Shown: positions 9,637-20,375 of the stretch, one piece after another
Position numbering within the stretch: position 1 is the first letter of the stretch
How the letters are laid out: every line of letters starts with the position of its first letter
Assembly: GCA_015067705.1 (NCBI GenBank)
Contig: SVLW01000004.1
Location: 1-64,000 of the forward strand
Reading direction: 5' to 3'
Length of the DNA: 64,000 nucleotides
Origin: Oscillospiraceae bacterium
GTDB taxonomy: Bacteria > Bacillota > Clostridia > Oscillospirales > QAMX01
Position numbers and translations under genes: made by a program
The notes under the pieces: model-generated
Seen by the model: only the letters and a program-made list of their open reading frames with translations
The model's database searches: none
What the model was told of the DNA's origin: nothing

Positions 9637-10380
9637 TTACGTTCTTTCTCTGATCACCTTTGCGGCGGCTTCGTCGATGACGACCACGACGTCCTGGTGG
9701 AGCTGTAATGCGGAGGCGGGGACGGCGGGCGTGATGGGGCCGAAGAGGGCGCGGTAGACGATCTCTGCCTTGCCTTCGCCGTTTGCCACCAGCAGGAGCT
9801 TTTTGGCCTGCATGATGCTGCCGATGCCCATGGTGATGGCCCGGCGGGGCACGTCGGCCTCGCTTGCAAAGAAGCGGGCGTTGGCCTCGATGGTCATGGG
9901 ATCCAGCTCTACGACGTTCGTGCCCTTCGTGAAGCACTCGCCCGGCTCGTTAAAACCGATGTGGCCGGTGTGGCCGATACCGAGAAGCTGTATGTCGATG
10001 CCGCCCATGGAGTCGATCACCGCGTCATAGCGCCGCACCTCGGCGTCCAGATCCGCCGCGTGACCGTCCGGCAGATGGGTGTTATTCTGGTCAATGGAAA
10101 TGCGGTCGAATAAATGCTCTTTCATAAAGGAAATATAGCTCTGGTCGTGTTCTGCGCCCAGACCTACGTATTCATCCAGATTCACGCTGCGCACCTGGGA
10201 GAAGTCCAGTTCTCCCGCCTGTTCCATCCCGACCAGACAGTCATAAAGACCGATGGGGGAGGAGCCGGTGGCAAGACCCAGGGTACTGTTCGGCTTTTCC
10301 TTTACCTGGCGGGCAATGACCCCGGCGGCGCGTGCGGACAGTTCCTCGTAGTCTTTTGTGATGATGAGTTTGATTGACAT
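9637..10380 (-). CDS. nagB: Glucosamine-6-phosphate deaminase
   Basis: 247 residues, normal for NagB. LATGSSPIGLYD is the phosphate-binding loop, NLDEYVGL contains the catalytic Asp, and GIGHTGHIGFNEPG carries the catalytic His region. It converts glucosamine-6-phosphate to fructose-6-phosphate and ammonia in amino-sugar use. It is a single gene with its own promoter (see 10453-10482) and terminator, with AAGGA before the ATG. nagA is not in the window. Confidence 0.96.
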   Translation of the reverse strand: MSIKLIITKDYEELSARAAGVIARQVKEKPNSTLGLATGSSPIGLYDCLVGMEQAGELDFSQVRSVNLDEYVGLGAEHDQSYISFMKEHLFDRISIDQNNTHLPDGHAADLDAEVRRYDAVIDSMGGIDIQLLGIGHTGHIGFNEPGECFTKGTNVVELDPMTIEANARFFASEADVPRRAITMGIGSIMQAKKLLLVANGEGKAEIVYRALFGPITPAVPASALQLHQDVVVVIDEAAAKVIRERT

Positions 10381-10452
10381 AGGGATTCCTTCTTTCTATT
10401 CCCGGATGGGCCAAGAGTTTCGCGGGAATTCGCGGCTTTTTGCCCGGTTTTT

Positions 10453-10482
10453 ATCTTATCACGCCGCCCGCCCCATCGTCAA
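10453..10482 (-). promoter_or_regulatory. nagB promoter
   Basis: On the minus strand TTGACG, 18 bp, TAAGAT, about 75 bp upstream of nagB. Confidence 0.6.
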
Positions 10483-10690
10483 TGCCGGAGAACGCGGTTT
10501 TTACAGTTTCTTCATGCTTTTCTGATGGATCACCGAAAAGACGGAACTTCTACGCCCTATTTTTCAACCGGATACCGGAACCGGATTTCCCGGGTTTTCC
10601 CGTTTTTTCCCACGCGGCGCGGGGCATTTCCCCGTCCCATGGCGAAAATGTGCAATTTCGCCAACAAATTGGTGTATTTACAAAAAATAC

Positions 10691-10719
10691 TTGCCTAATT
10701 TCACCCGGTATGATATATT
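10691..10719 (+). promoter_or_regulatory. Promoter of the oxidoreductase cluster
   Basis: TTGCCT, 17 bp, TATATT, about 58 bp before the start codon at 10778. Confidence 0.7.
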
Positions 10720-10777
10720 TGTGGTATTGATAAAGTATTCCGGACGGTACCGGAACCGCAGAGTAAGGAGGACGAAC

Positions 10778-11974
10778 ATGATCAAAGTTGCCATGATAGG
10801 TGTCGGTGCGATCAGCGGCATCTACCTCAAGAATCTGACCCTGACTTTCAAGGAAGTGGAGCTCATCGGCGTCTGCGACCTGATTCCCGAGCGCGCTGAG
10901 AAGGGCGTGCAGTATGTAAAGGACGAGATCGAAAAGGGCGCAAAGGTGTGCGTGCCGAAGATCTATAAGGATATGCACGAGGCATTTGCCGATCCCGAAG
11001 TGGATGTGATCCTGAACCTCACCCGTCCTTATGAGCACTATGAAGTGACGAAGGCTGCTCTCCTGGCCGGTAAGCACGTCTTCTCCGAAAAGCCCCTGGC
11101 CGTTGACATGGAAGAGGCCGACGAGCTGGTGGAGCTTGCAAAGAAGACCGGTCTCTGCATGGGCGGCGCACCGGATACCTTCATGGGCGCCGGCATCCAG
11201 ACCTGCCGTCAGATCATCGACAGCGGCATGATCGGCGACGTCATCGGCGCCAACTGCGCCATGGTCTGCCACGGCCACGAGACCTGGCATCCGGATCCCG
11301 AGTTCTATTATAAGCGCGGCGGCGGCCCCATGATGGATATGGGTCCCTACTACGTCACCGCTCTCGTCCAGCTCATTGGCGAAGCCAAGGGCGTTATGGG
11401 CATGACCAAGAAGAGCTTTGACCAGCGCATCATCACCTCCCAGCCCCATTACGGCGAAGTCGTCGATGTTGACATCGACACCTATCTCGCCGGTAACATT
11501 CTCTTCACCAACGGCGCCATCGCCTCCATCTTCACCACCTTTGATGTGTACTATGGCCGCGGCGCACAGGCCAGATTTGAGATCTACGGCACCAAGGGTA
11601 CCCTGGTGGTCCCGGATCCCAACACCTTCGGCGGCCCCATCCTCCTGCTCCGTCCCGAGGATCAGGCAGCAGCACCCAAGGTGGACCCGGCCCTCATGAA
11701 GAAGGAAGCCCCCAACTTCTACGCCGGTTATAAGGAGATCCCGCTGATGTTCGACTATAACGAGAACAGCCGCGCTCTGGGTCTCTCCGATATGTGCAAG
11801 GCCATCGAGACCGGCCGCGACTTCCGCGCCAACTATCAGCAGCAGCACCATGTGCTGGAGATCCTGACCAGCTTCTCCAAGTCCTGCGAAAAGGGCGAGT
11901 ACATCCCCTTAAAGACCAAGTATTACCGCACCGAACCCATGAAGAACAACCCCATGCACGGCATTCTGGACTAA
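10778..11974 (+). CDS. Gfo/Idh/MocA family sugar oxidoreductase (paralogue 1)
   Basis: 398 residues; the ATG follows AAGGAGGACGAAC. The Rossmann motif GVGAISGIY is at residues 8-16. FSEKPLAVD supplies the conserved Lys of the EKP motif. The C-terminal domain has GGGPMMDMGPYYVTALV, where the usual His of the D-x-G-x-H type motif is replaced by Tyr, a variant shared with the paralogue at 12932. It probably oxidises or reduces a hydroxyl of a sugar or glycoside with NAD(P). It is followed by a TIM-barrel isomerase (37 nt) and a second paralogue, so the three likely act on one carbohydrate. The substrate is not determinable here. Confidence 0.88.
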   Translation: MIKVAMIGVGAISGIYLKNLTLTFKEVELIGVCDLIPERAEKGVQYVKDEIEKGAKVCVPKIYKDMHEAFADPEVDVILNLTRPYEHYEVTKAALLAGKHVFSEKPLAVDMEEADELVELAKKTGLCMGGAPDTFMGAGIQTCRQIIDSGMIGDVIGANCAMVCHGHETWHPDPEFYYKRGGGPMMDMGPYYVTALVQLIGEAKGVMGMTKKSFDQRIITSQPHYGEVVDVDIDTYLAGNILFTNGAIASIFTTFDVYYGRGAQARFEIYGTKGTLVVPDPNTFGGPILLLRPEDQAAAPKVDPALMKKEAPNFYAGYKEIPLMFDYNENSRALGLSDMCKAIETGRDFRANYQQQHHVLEILTSFSKSCEKGEYIPLKTKYYRTEPMKNNPMHGILD

Positions 11975-12011
11975 TTTCCATAAAAAATAAAATTTTGGAG
12001 GAATACATACC

Positions 12012-12845
12012 ATGATGAAAGTTGCTTATACCGGCTGGACCTGGATCAACAACCGTGAGCCCGAGGCTGCAAAGCGCCTGCTGGAGCAGTCCTTCCGTGA
12101 GTGCAAGTTCTTAGGCTATGACTATGTTGAGAACTTTGCCTTTATTCGTGACTATTACTACGAGAATCCCCAGGAGCTGGTCGATCTGACCAAGGCCTGC
12201 AACGTGAACCTCGTAAACCTCTACGGCCACTTCACCTTCGACGTGGAGAAGTCCCTGGAGATCGCTATGGCACAGGTCAAGTTCCTGGCAGAAGTCGGCG
12301 GCAAGTGGTATAACTGCCAGAACGGCGGCTTCGGCGACGACGGCCCCTCTGAGCGTCCCACCAATCCCGACATGATCGACAAGATGTGCGAGATCACCAA
12401 CCGTCTGGGCGAGTATGCCAAGTCTCTCGGCGTGACCGTCTGCTTCCATCCGCATTACGGCACCTGCGTCTTCTCTCAGGAAGACATTGATTACTTCGCA
12501 GCACACACCAATCCCGAGTACGTCTCCTTCTGCTTCGATACCGCCCACACCACCCTGGCCGGCATCAACCCCGTTGAGCTGATCAAGCAGTACGGCGACC
12601 GCATCGCTTATATGCACCTGAAGGACGTTGATAAGTTCGCCCTCTCCAAGGCAGAAGGCCGCGCCAAGATGGCTTCCTTCCGCGCTCTGGGCCACGGCAC
12701 CGTGGACTTCCCGGCAGTCAAGGCTGCTCTTGAGGAAGTGGGTTACGACGGCGTTCTGTGCGTGGAGCTGGACCGTCCCGAGGTCTGCAACTTCCACTCC
12801 GCAGAGGTCTCCCGTATCTACATCCGCGACGTTCTGGGTCTCTAA
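12012..12845 (+). CDS. Sugar phosphate isomerase/epimerase-like TIM-barrel protein
   Basis: 277 residues of the AP-endonuclease-2-like barrel family. Metal-ligand candidates include VCFHPHYGTC, FCFDTAHTTLAG, YMHLKDVD and the terminal CVELDRPE (Glu, His, Asp, Glu pattern). The start ATGATG has GGAGGAA upstream. It is sandwiched between two Gfo/Idh/MocA genes. In the family such pairs isomerise, dehydrate or deglycosylate keto-sugars made by the oxidoreductase. It is about 40% similar by eye to the protein at 60216-61043, sharing the VAYTGWxW start. Confidence 0.85.
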   Translation: MMKVAYTGWTWINNREPEAAKRLLEQSFRECKFLGYDYVENFAFIRDYYYENPQELVDLTKACNVNLVNLYGHFTFDVEKSLEIAMAQVKFLAEVGGKWYNCQNGGFGDDGPSERPTNPDMIDKMCEITNRLGEYAKSLGVTVCFHPHYGTCVFSQEDIDYFAAHTNPEYVSFCFDTAHTTLAGINPVELIKQYGDRIAYMHLKDVDKFALSKAEGRAKMASFRALGHGTVDFPAVKAALEEVGYDGVLCVELDRPEVCNFHSAEVSRIYIRDVLGL

Positions 12846-12868
12846 TTGTAAATAATTTCCAAACAATA

Positions 12869-12900
12869 GACAAAATGGGGCAAATTTGCCCCATTTTGTC
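12869..12900 (+). terminator. Perfect inverted repeat between isomerase and second oxidoreductase
   Basis: A 14-bp perfect stem (GACAAAATGGGGCA and its complement) around AATT. The strand ends in TTTTGTC, so it could be a partial terminator lowering expression of the third gene, or a dyad operator. No separate U-tract follows. Confidence 0.6.
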
Positions 12901-12931
12901 ATGAGTACGCAAAAAGACGAGGAGTATTCCT

Positions 12932-14044
12932 ATGGAAAGAACACGTATCGCTTTTGTTGGGGTCGGCAACATCTCCGGCATCTACTTAAAGAATCTCACC
13001 ACGACATTCAAGAATGAAGTGGAGATCGCCGGCGTGTGCGACCTGATCCCGGAGCGCGCACAGAAGGCCCACGACGAATACGGCGTCCATATCTATCCCA
13101 CCTATGAGGACATTCTGGCAGACGACAGTGTGGAGATCATCTTAAACATCACCCGTCCCAACGAGCATTATGACATCACCATGGCAGGCCTCCGCGCCGG
13201 CAAGCATGTCTATTCCGAAAAGCCCCTGGCAACGGATTTCCAGAAGGGTCTTGAACTGGTGCAGTATGCCCGTGAGCATGGCCTCATGCTGGGCGGCGCG
13301 CCGGACACCTTTATGGGCGGCGGCATCCAGACCTGCCGCAAGCTGATCGACGACGGCTATATCGGCCAGCCGGTCTATGCAAACGCCGTGCTCTTAGGCT
13401 GCGGCCACGAAGTGTGGCATCCCGGCCCCGAGTTCTATTATGAATACGGCGGCGGCCCCATGCTGGATATGGGCCCCTACTATGTGACTGCCCTCGTCAA
13501 TCTCCTTGGCCCCGCGGTTTCCGTCATGGGCCGTGCCAAGATCACCTATCCCCAGCGCGTCATCACTTCCCAGCCCAATTACGGCAAGATCATCGACGTG
13601 GAAGTGCCCACGCACTATAACGGCATCATCGACTTCGCAAACGGCTGCACCGGCTCCATCGTCACGTCCTTTGACGTGCAGTACGGCCGCAAGGGCCGCT
13701 ATATCGAGGTCTTAGGTTCCGAGGGCACCCTGCGCGTGCCGGATCCCAATGACTTCGGCGGCAAGATCGGCCTGCTGCGCGCCGGCGAATCCGAATTCAC
13801 CGAGATTCCCATCGTGCGTCCCTATACGGAAAATAGCCGCGGCCTGGGTCTCGCGGACATGGCCCACGCCCTGCGCACCGGCCGCCGTCACCGCGCCAAC
13901 TGCGACCAGACCTGCCACGTGCTGGAGATCATGACCGCCTTCGAAAAGAGCTCCAATGAAAACCGCACCATTAAGCTCCAGACCACCTTCGAGCGCAGCG
14001 AACCCATGAAATACACCAAACTCCCCGGCATCCTGGACGACTAG
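12932..14044 (+). CDS. Gfo/Idh/MocA family sugar oxidoreductase (paralogue 2)
   Basis: 370 residues, clearly paralogous to the 10778 gene along its length: the same GVGNISGIYLKNL start, YSEKPLATD, GAPDTFMGGGIQTC and GGGPMLDMGPYYVTALV. It again has Tyr in the usual catalytic-His position. It is about 28 residues shorter than paralogue 1, lacking an insertion near residue 310 of that protein. AGGAG lies before the ATG. It may be a partner subunit or act on the product of the first enzyme. The stop is immediately followed by repeat module D and a bidirectional terminator. Confidence 0.88.
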   Translation: MERTRIAFVGVGNISGIYLKNLTTTFKNEVEIAGVCDLIPERAQKAHDEYGVHIYPTYEDILADDSVEIILNITRPNEHYDITMAGLRAGKHVYSEKPLATDFQKGLELVQYAREHGLMLGGAPDTFMGGGIQTCRKLIDDGYIGQPVYANAVLLGCGHEVWHPGPEFYYEYGGGPMLDMGPYYVTALVNLLGPAVSVMGRAKITYPQRVITSQPNYGKIIDVEVPTHYNGIIDFANGCTGSIVTSFDVQYGRKGRYIEVLGSEGTLRVPDPNDFGGKIGLLRAGESEFTEIPIVRPYTENSRGLGLADMAHALRTGRRHRANCDQTCHVLEIMTAFEKSSNENRTIKLQTTFERSEPMKYTKLPGILDD

Positions 14045-14108
14045 CCACTAAGTGGCGGTGATACGCCACGCTGGCGGTGCTAATCATACAGTATCTGCAC
14101 GACAACGT
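14044..14108 (-). repeat. Repeat module D, copy 1
   Basis: A 65-bp unit that on the minus strand starts ACGTTGTCGTG and ends GCGTAT, then CCGCCACTTAGTGGC. The second copy at 61376-61441 has the same ends and nearly the same length with a diverged middle. It begins exactly at the stop codon of the upstream gene. Confidence 0.75.
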
Positions 14109-14122
14109 ACTACATATAAAAA

Positions 14123-14158
14123 CTCCCCAAGGCCTCTGCCTTGGGGAGTTTCTTTTTT
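14123..14158. terminator. Bidirectional terminator
   Basis: CTCCCCAAGGC-CTCT-GCCTTGGGGAG with T-rich tracts on both sides (TTTCTTTTTT rightwards, TTTTTATA leftwards). It serves the convergent oxidoreductase and AEC genes. Confidence 0.92.
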
Positions 14159-15089
14159 ACATCATAAATTGATAGAACATGGTCATCAGCGGGATCGTGA
14201 TGATGCAGAATAAGACCGTCATGATGCTGATGACGCTGGTATAGCCGGGTTTGTTTTGATAGAGCTGGGCGAACTGGGTAATCGTCGTGGCGCAGGAGGA
14301 GGCGGTGGCCAGGATCGTGATGAGGAGGATACTCTCCGCCTGGGGATGCAGGGCGGTGAGGTGCAAAAGCGCGAAAATCAGGATCACCACCACCGGGAAC
14401 ACGATGAGGCGCAGGGCCGTCACCAGATAGACTCTGCGATCCGCCACGATCTCCCGGAACTTCATGCCGCCCAGCAGCATACCCGTCAGGATCATGGACA
14501 AAGGCGCCAGCATCCCCGCCAGGGAATCCACCGTGGTCTGCACCATCACCGGGAAGCGGAAGCCCGTGAAGAAGAGGATCCATCCCACGAAAATGGCAAG
14601 AATGTTCACGTTCGTGATGATCTTCTTGAAATCATACTGTCTCGTGCCGCTGACCAGGCTCTTGCCGTGGGTCCAGATCAAAAACTGCTGCACCATCATA
14701 AAGCCGCTGACGTAAAAGACCCACTCCGGACCAAGGGACGCCAGAACCAGGGGAATGATCAGGTTGCCCGCATTGGAATAAATGATGGATGCGCTCTCCA
14801 CCGCCTGCAGCCGCAGGGGTCGGCGGAGCACCCGCTCCAGAATCAAAAACACCAGATGGGCGATCAGACCGCCTAAGATGGACACGCCCAGACCCGCCAG
14901 TTTTTCCATGGTGAAATCGATCTGATAGGAATTGATGATCGCACAGGGGATGACGCCATAAAGCAGGATCTTCGAGATCACCGTACCATGATCGGGCTTC
15001 AGAATCTTCGTCTTCACCAGCACAAAGCCCAGCGCCATCATCAAAAACATCGCGGCAATCTGCCGAATCAATAAAAAGCTCAGTTCCAT
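14157..15089 (-). CDS. AEC (auxin efflux carrier) family transporter
   Basis: 310 residues with about ten hydrophobic membrane segments in the AEC 5+5 arrangement. The start MELSFLLIRQIAAMFLMMAL is typical, and ILLYGVIPCAIINSYQIDF is the conserved helix-break region in the first half. Family members export or exchange organic acids such as malate or lactate. It is monocistronic, with AAGGAG before the ATG. The substrate is unknown. Confidence 0.88.
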   Translation of the reverse strand: MELSFLLIRQIAAMFLMMALGFVLVKTKILKPDHGTVISKILLYGVIPCAIINSYQIDFTMEKLAGLGVSILGGLIAHLVFLILERVLRRPLRLQAVESASIIYSNAGNLIIPLVLASLGPEWVFYVSGFMMVQQFLIWTHGKSLVSGTRQYDFKKIITNVNILAIFVGWILFFTGFRFPVMVQTTVDSLAGMLAPLSMILTGMLLGGMKFREIVADRRVYLVTALRLIVFPVVVILIFALLHLTALHPQAESILLITILATASSCATTITQFAQLYQNKPGYTSVISIMTVLFCIITIPLMTMFYQFMM

Positions 15090-15164
15090 AATTGCACTCC
15101 TTTTTCTCTCTCCGGTCTATTATAGCGCGGGAAGGGGAGGAATGCAAGGGAGGGGGGAGATCGG

Positions 15165-15421
15165 AATGGAAAATGGAAAGTTGAAAATGAAGGAGTCGCT
15201 GGCGCGACAGGATTAGAGAACCCTCTCAGTCGCCTGCGGCGCCAGCTCCCCCAAAGGGGGAGCCAAGTGAGAAGAGGAATGCGCATATCTTTCGTTTCTG
15301 CAAACGCTGGCTTGGCTCCCCCTCTGGGGGAGCCAGCGCCGCAGGCGACTGAGAGGGCCTTCCCAATCTCGTCGGCGCAGCCGACACCACAACTGTCCAC
15401 TGTCCACTCTCCACTGTCCAC
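15165..15421. repeat. Modular repeat element E2
   Basis: The left arm has 7-nt words of the A-rich type (ATGGAAA, GTTGAAA). The left REP-like palindrome is GGAG-TCGC-TGGC-GCGA and the right is GTCGGC-GCA-GCCGAC followed by the complement of GGTG. The middle is an inverted pair of B cassettes (about 15216-15358) with CTCCCCC/GGGGGAG stems. The right end joins the secA terminator. Confidence 0.88.
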
Positions 15422-15422
15422 G

Positions 15423-15453
15423 AAAAAAGACCGCCTCTCGGGCGGTCTTTTTT
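15423..15453 (-). terminator. secA intrinsic terminator
   Basis: GACCGCC-TCTC-GGGCGGTC hairpin with A6/T6 flanks, directly after the secA stop. Confidence 0.9.
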
Positions 15454-15454
15454 C

Positions 15455-18211
<2,757 letters not shown>

Positions 18212-18329
18212 AATACATCCTTTTTACGCATTTTTCTGCCGTTTGACGGTCATACAGTTTTAGTATACCATAGATTTTTGAAAAATACAGCAGAAATTGT
18301 AAATAAAACGGAGCAAAGACAACGAAAAA

Positions 18330-18480
18330 GTGGACAGTTGAGAGTGGACAGTGGACAGTTTTGGTGTCGCCTCCGGCGACGGATTGGAATCCGCAGAACA
18401 TTTCAAACCTTCTGCGGATTTGACTCCGTCGGGCACAGCCCGACTCCTTCCCTGTCCACTGTCAACTATCAACTGTCCAC
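18330..18480. repeat. Modular repeat element E3 (compact cloverleaf form)
   Basis: About 150 bp. Both arms are 7-nt periodic and mutually inverted. The left palindrome is GGTG + TCGCC-TCC-GGCGA, and the right one is GGAG-type GTCGGGC-ACA-GCCCGAC read on the other strand. A third hairpin (AATCCGCAGAA/TTCTGCGGATT) occupies the middle. The right end is 8 nt from the dehydrogenase stop codon, with no other terminator between. Confidence 0.9.
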
Positions 18481-18487
18481 CGCATCC

Positions 18488-19480
18488 TCATCCCCCGCTC
18501 AACACATCCCGCTCCCTCAGCCGATTCACCATCTCTTCGTCCGCCCGATAGCGGCGGATGTTCTCAAAGAGTGCCAGGGTGGAATTGCCCTCGAAGTCGG
18601 CGACTCTGGGGGTGGCGTGGGGGGTGATGATGAGATTCGGCACGTCCCAGATGGGGTCGTCCGCGGGGATGGGCTCCTCCTCGAATACGTCACAGCCCGC
18701 GCCGGCGATGCGCCCTTCCCGCAGTGCGGCGATGAGCGCCGCCTGATCCACCACGCCGCCCCGGCTCATGTTGATAAGTCTGGCGGTGGGCTTCATTTTG
18801 GATAACGCCGCCCCGTCGATGAGATGCCGGGTCTCGTCGGAATACTGACAGCAGAGCACCAGATAGTCGCTCTCCCGGAGAAGTGTGTCCAGGCTGTCCC
18901 CGGCGTCCCCGGCAAAGTAGGCATCCACGTCCGCCGGGCAGTCCCGCACACTGCGGGAATAGGCCAGCACCCGCATATCAAAGGCGCGTGCCCGTTTCGC
19001 CACGGCGCGGCCGGTGTTGCCATAGCCCACGATGCCGATGGTCTGGCCGTTCAGGCCCCGGGCGGCGGCATAGCAGGGGATGAAGCGATGCCAGTCGTGG
19101 TCGCCCTGGGCGGTTTTCAGGCCATAGGCGTCATAGGTCAGGGCGAGCATGAAGAAAAAGGCGTGCTCCGCCAGGGACGGCGCGCTGCGCCCCGCGGCGC
19201 CGGTCACGATGATGCCCCGCTGAAACACCTCCGGTCGGGCAGATTTGTTCAGTCCCGCGTGACAGCAATGCACCCAGCGAAGCCGCCGCCCCGCCAGGAT
19301 CCGCTCGTCGAGATCCGCGGGCAGCACCGCCACGTCCGCTTCTTCCATGGCCGCCGCAATGGCGGCATCATCCGCAAAATCCGCCCGAATCACCCGCGCC
19401 GGCGCAAAAGCCGCCTCGATCCGCGCCATCAGTTCCTCCCGAAACTTCGCCGCCAAAAGTACCGTATTGATCTCCGCCAT
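18488..19480 (-). CDS. D-isomer-specific 2-hydroxyacid dehydrogenase family protein
   Basis: 330 residues. The start is at the ATG preceded by CAGGAGGTCATCC; the frame upstream runs into element E4 and is not coding. NAD-binding loop GIVGYGNTGRAVAKRA, Arg in NMSRGGVVD, Glu in FEEEP and catalytic His in ITPHATP are all present. It likely interconverts a 2-keto acid and a 2-hydroxy acid. The gene is bracketed by elements E3 and E4, and its -35 box seems to be contributed by E4. Confidence 0.9.
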   Translation of the reverse strand: MAEINTVLLAAKFREELMARIEAAFAPARVIRADFADDAAIAAAMEEADVAVLPADLDERILAGRRLRWVHCCHAGLNKSARPEVFQRGIIVTGAAGRSAPSLAEHAFFFMLALTYDAYGLKTAQGDHDWHRFIPCYAAARGLNGQTIGIVGYGNTGRAVAKRARAFDMRVLAYSRSVRDCPADVDAYFAGDAGDSLDTLLRESDYLVLCCQYSDETRHLIDGAALSKMKPTARLINMSRGGVVDQAALIAALREGRIAGAGCDVFEEEPIPADDPIWDVPNLIITPHATPRVADFEGNSTLALFENIRRYRADEEMVNRLRERDVLSGG

Positions 19481-19505
19481 AAGGATGACCTCCTGTTTTT
19501 TGATT

Positions 19506-19534
19506 AGTATAACGCGAGATAAAAGAATTGACAA
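19506..19534 (-). promoter_or_regulatory. Promoter of the 2-hydroxyacid dehydrogenase, -35 inside element E4
   Basis: On the minus strand TTGTCA (19529-19534), 17 bp, TATACT (19506-19511). The -35 hexamer is part of the outermost heptad of E4. Confidence 0.75.
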
Positions 19535-19694
19535 TGGACAGTTGACAGTGGACAGTGAAGGAGTCGGGCTGCGCCCGACAGAGTTTAATCCGCAGAAAAT
19601 CCGAAATATTCGGCGGATTTGGAATTTTGTCGCCGAAGGCGACACCAAAACTGTCAACTTTCAACTATCAACTGTCCACTATCCACGGTCAACT
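19526..19694. repeat. Modular repeat element E4
   Basis: Compact form like E3. Left palindrome: GGAG + TCGGGC-TGC-GCCCGA. Right palindrome: GTCGCC-GAA-GGCGAC followed by the complement of GGTG. The middle contains AATCCGC and GCGGATT. The right arm ends at the rex terminator A-tract. Confidence 0.9.
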
Positions 19695-19695
19695 T

Positions 19696-19724
19696 AAAAA
19701 GACCGCCCACCGGCGGTCTTTTTT
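19696..19724 (-). terminator. rex intrinsic terminator
   Basis: GACCGCC-CA-CCGGCGGTC type hairpin between A5 and T6, adjoining the rex stop. Confidence 0.88.
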
Positions 19725-19725
19725 C

Positions 19726-20340
19726 TTACTCTTGATTCAGGTGTTCGGAGAGCATGGCCAGGGAGACGGCGATGTTCTCGTTGTGCACCAGGATGCCTGC
19801 GGGGGCGGAGAGATGCACCGGCGCGAAATTCAGAATGGCGCGGATGCCGCACTTCACCATCTGGTCACAGACCTGCTGTGCCACGGCGGTGGGCACCGCC
19901 AGCACGCCGATCTCCACCTGATGCTCCCGGCAATAGGCGGCAAGCTCGTGCATGGAATAAATGGGCTTCGGGGGATTCTCCGGCGGATTCAGGTCAAAGC
20001 CCGCCACGATCTCCAGGCCATAGCTCTGAAAGCCCTCGTATTCCAGCAGGGCGCGGCCCAGACGGCCGGTTCCCACCACCACGACGCGGCTTTTGTTGTC
20101 ATAGCCCAGGAAATTTTCCAGTTCCCCCACAAGCTGGGTCACCTGATAGCCCACCTTGGGCCGCCCCGCGGTGGACACCGAGGCCAGATCCTTCCGCACC
20201 TGCACCTCGCCCAGTCCCAGTGCCTGGGCAATGGCGGCGGCGGAGATATAGGCCGGGCCGTCCTCTGCATGGGTCTTTAAGAATTCCAGATACAGGGGCA
20301 GACGACTGAGCGTTGATTTGGAAATACTGTGAGCTGCCAT
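19726..20340 (-). CDS. rex: Redox-sensing transcriptional repressor Rex
   Basis: 204 residues. The N-terminal winged helix includes ISAAAIAQALGLGEVQVRKDLA. The Rossmann NADH-sensing domain has VVVVGTGRLGRALLEY. Rex senses the NADH/NAD ratio and represses fermentation and respiration genes. GGAGGATT lies before the ATG. It is single, flanked by E4 and E5. A dyad lies upstream of its promoter (20416-20443). Confidence 0.96.
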   Translation of the reverse strand: MAAHSISKSTLSRLPLYLEFLKTHAEDGPAYISAAAIAQALGLGEVQVRKDLASVSTAGRPKVGYQVTQLVGELENFLGYDNKSRVVVVGTGRLGRALLEYEGFQSYGLEIVAGFDLNPPENPPKPIYSMHELAAYCREHQVEIGVLAVPTAVAQQVCDQMVKCGIRAILNFAPVHLSAPAGILVHNENIAVSLAMLSEHLNQE

Positions 20341-20375
20341 GAGGGAATCCTCCTTGCGTCCTTTTGCTTTTCTCT

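Larger units (their letters stand above)
10381..10777. other. Divergent intergenic region between nagB and the oxidoreductase cluster
   Basis: 397 bases without a gene. It contains a leftward promoter for nagB and a rightward promoter for the oxidoreductase gene, plus a GC-rich then AT-rich spacer. I see no riboswitch. Confidence 0.6.

Noticed and set aside
10778-14044. Classical inositol catabolism (iol) cluster
   Set aside because: The Gfo/Idh and barrel folds fit loosely, but iolB, iolC, iolD and iolJ homologues are absent.
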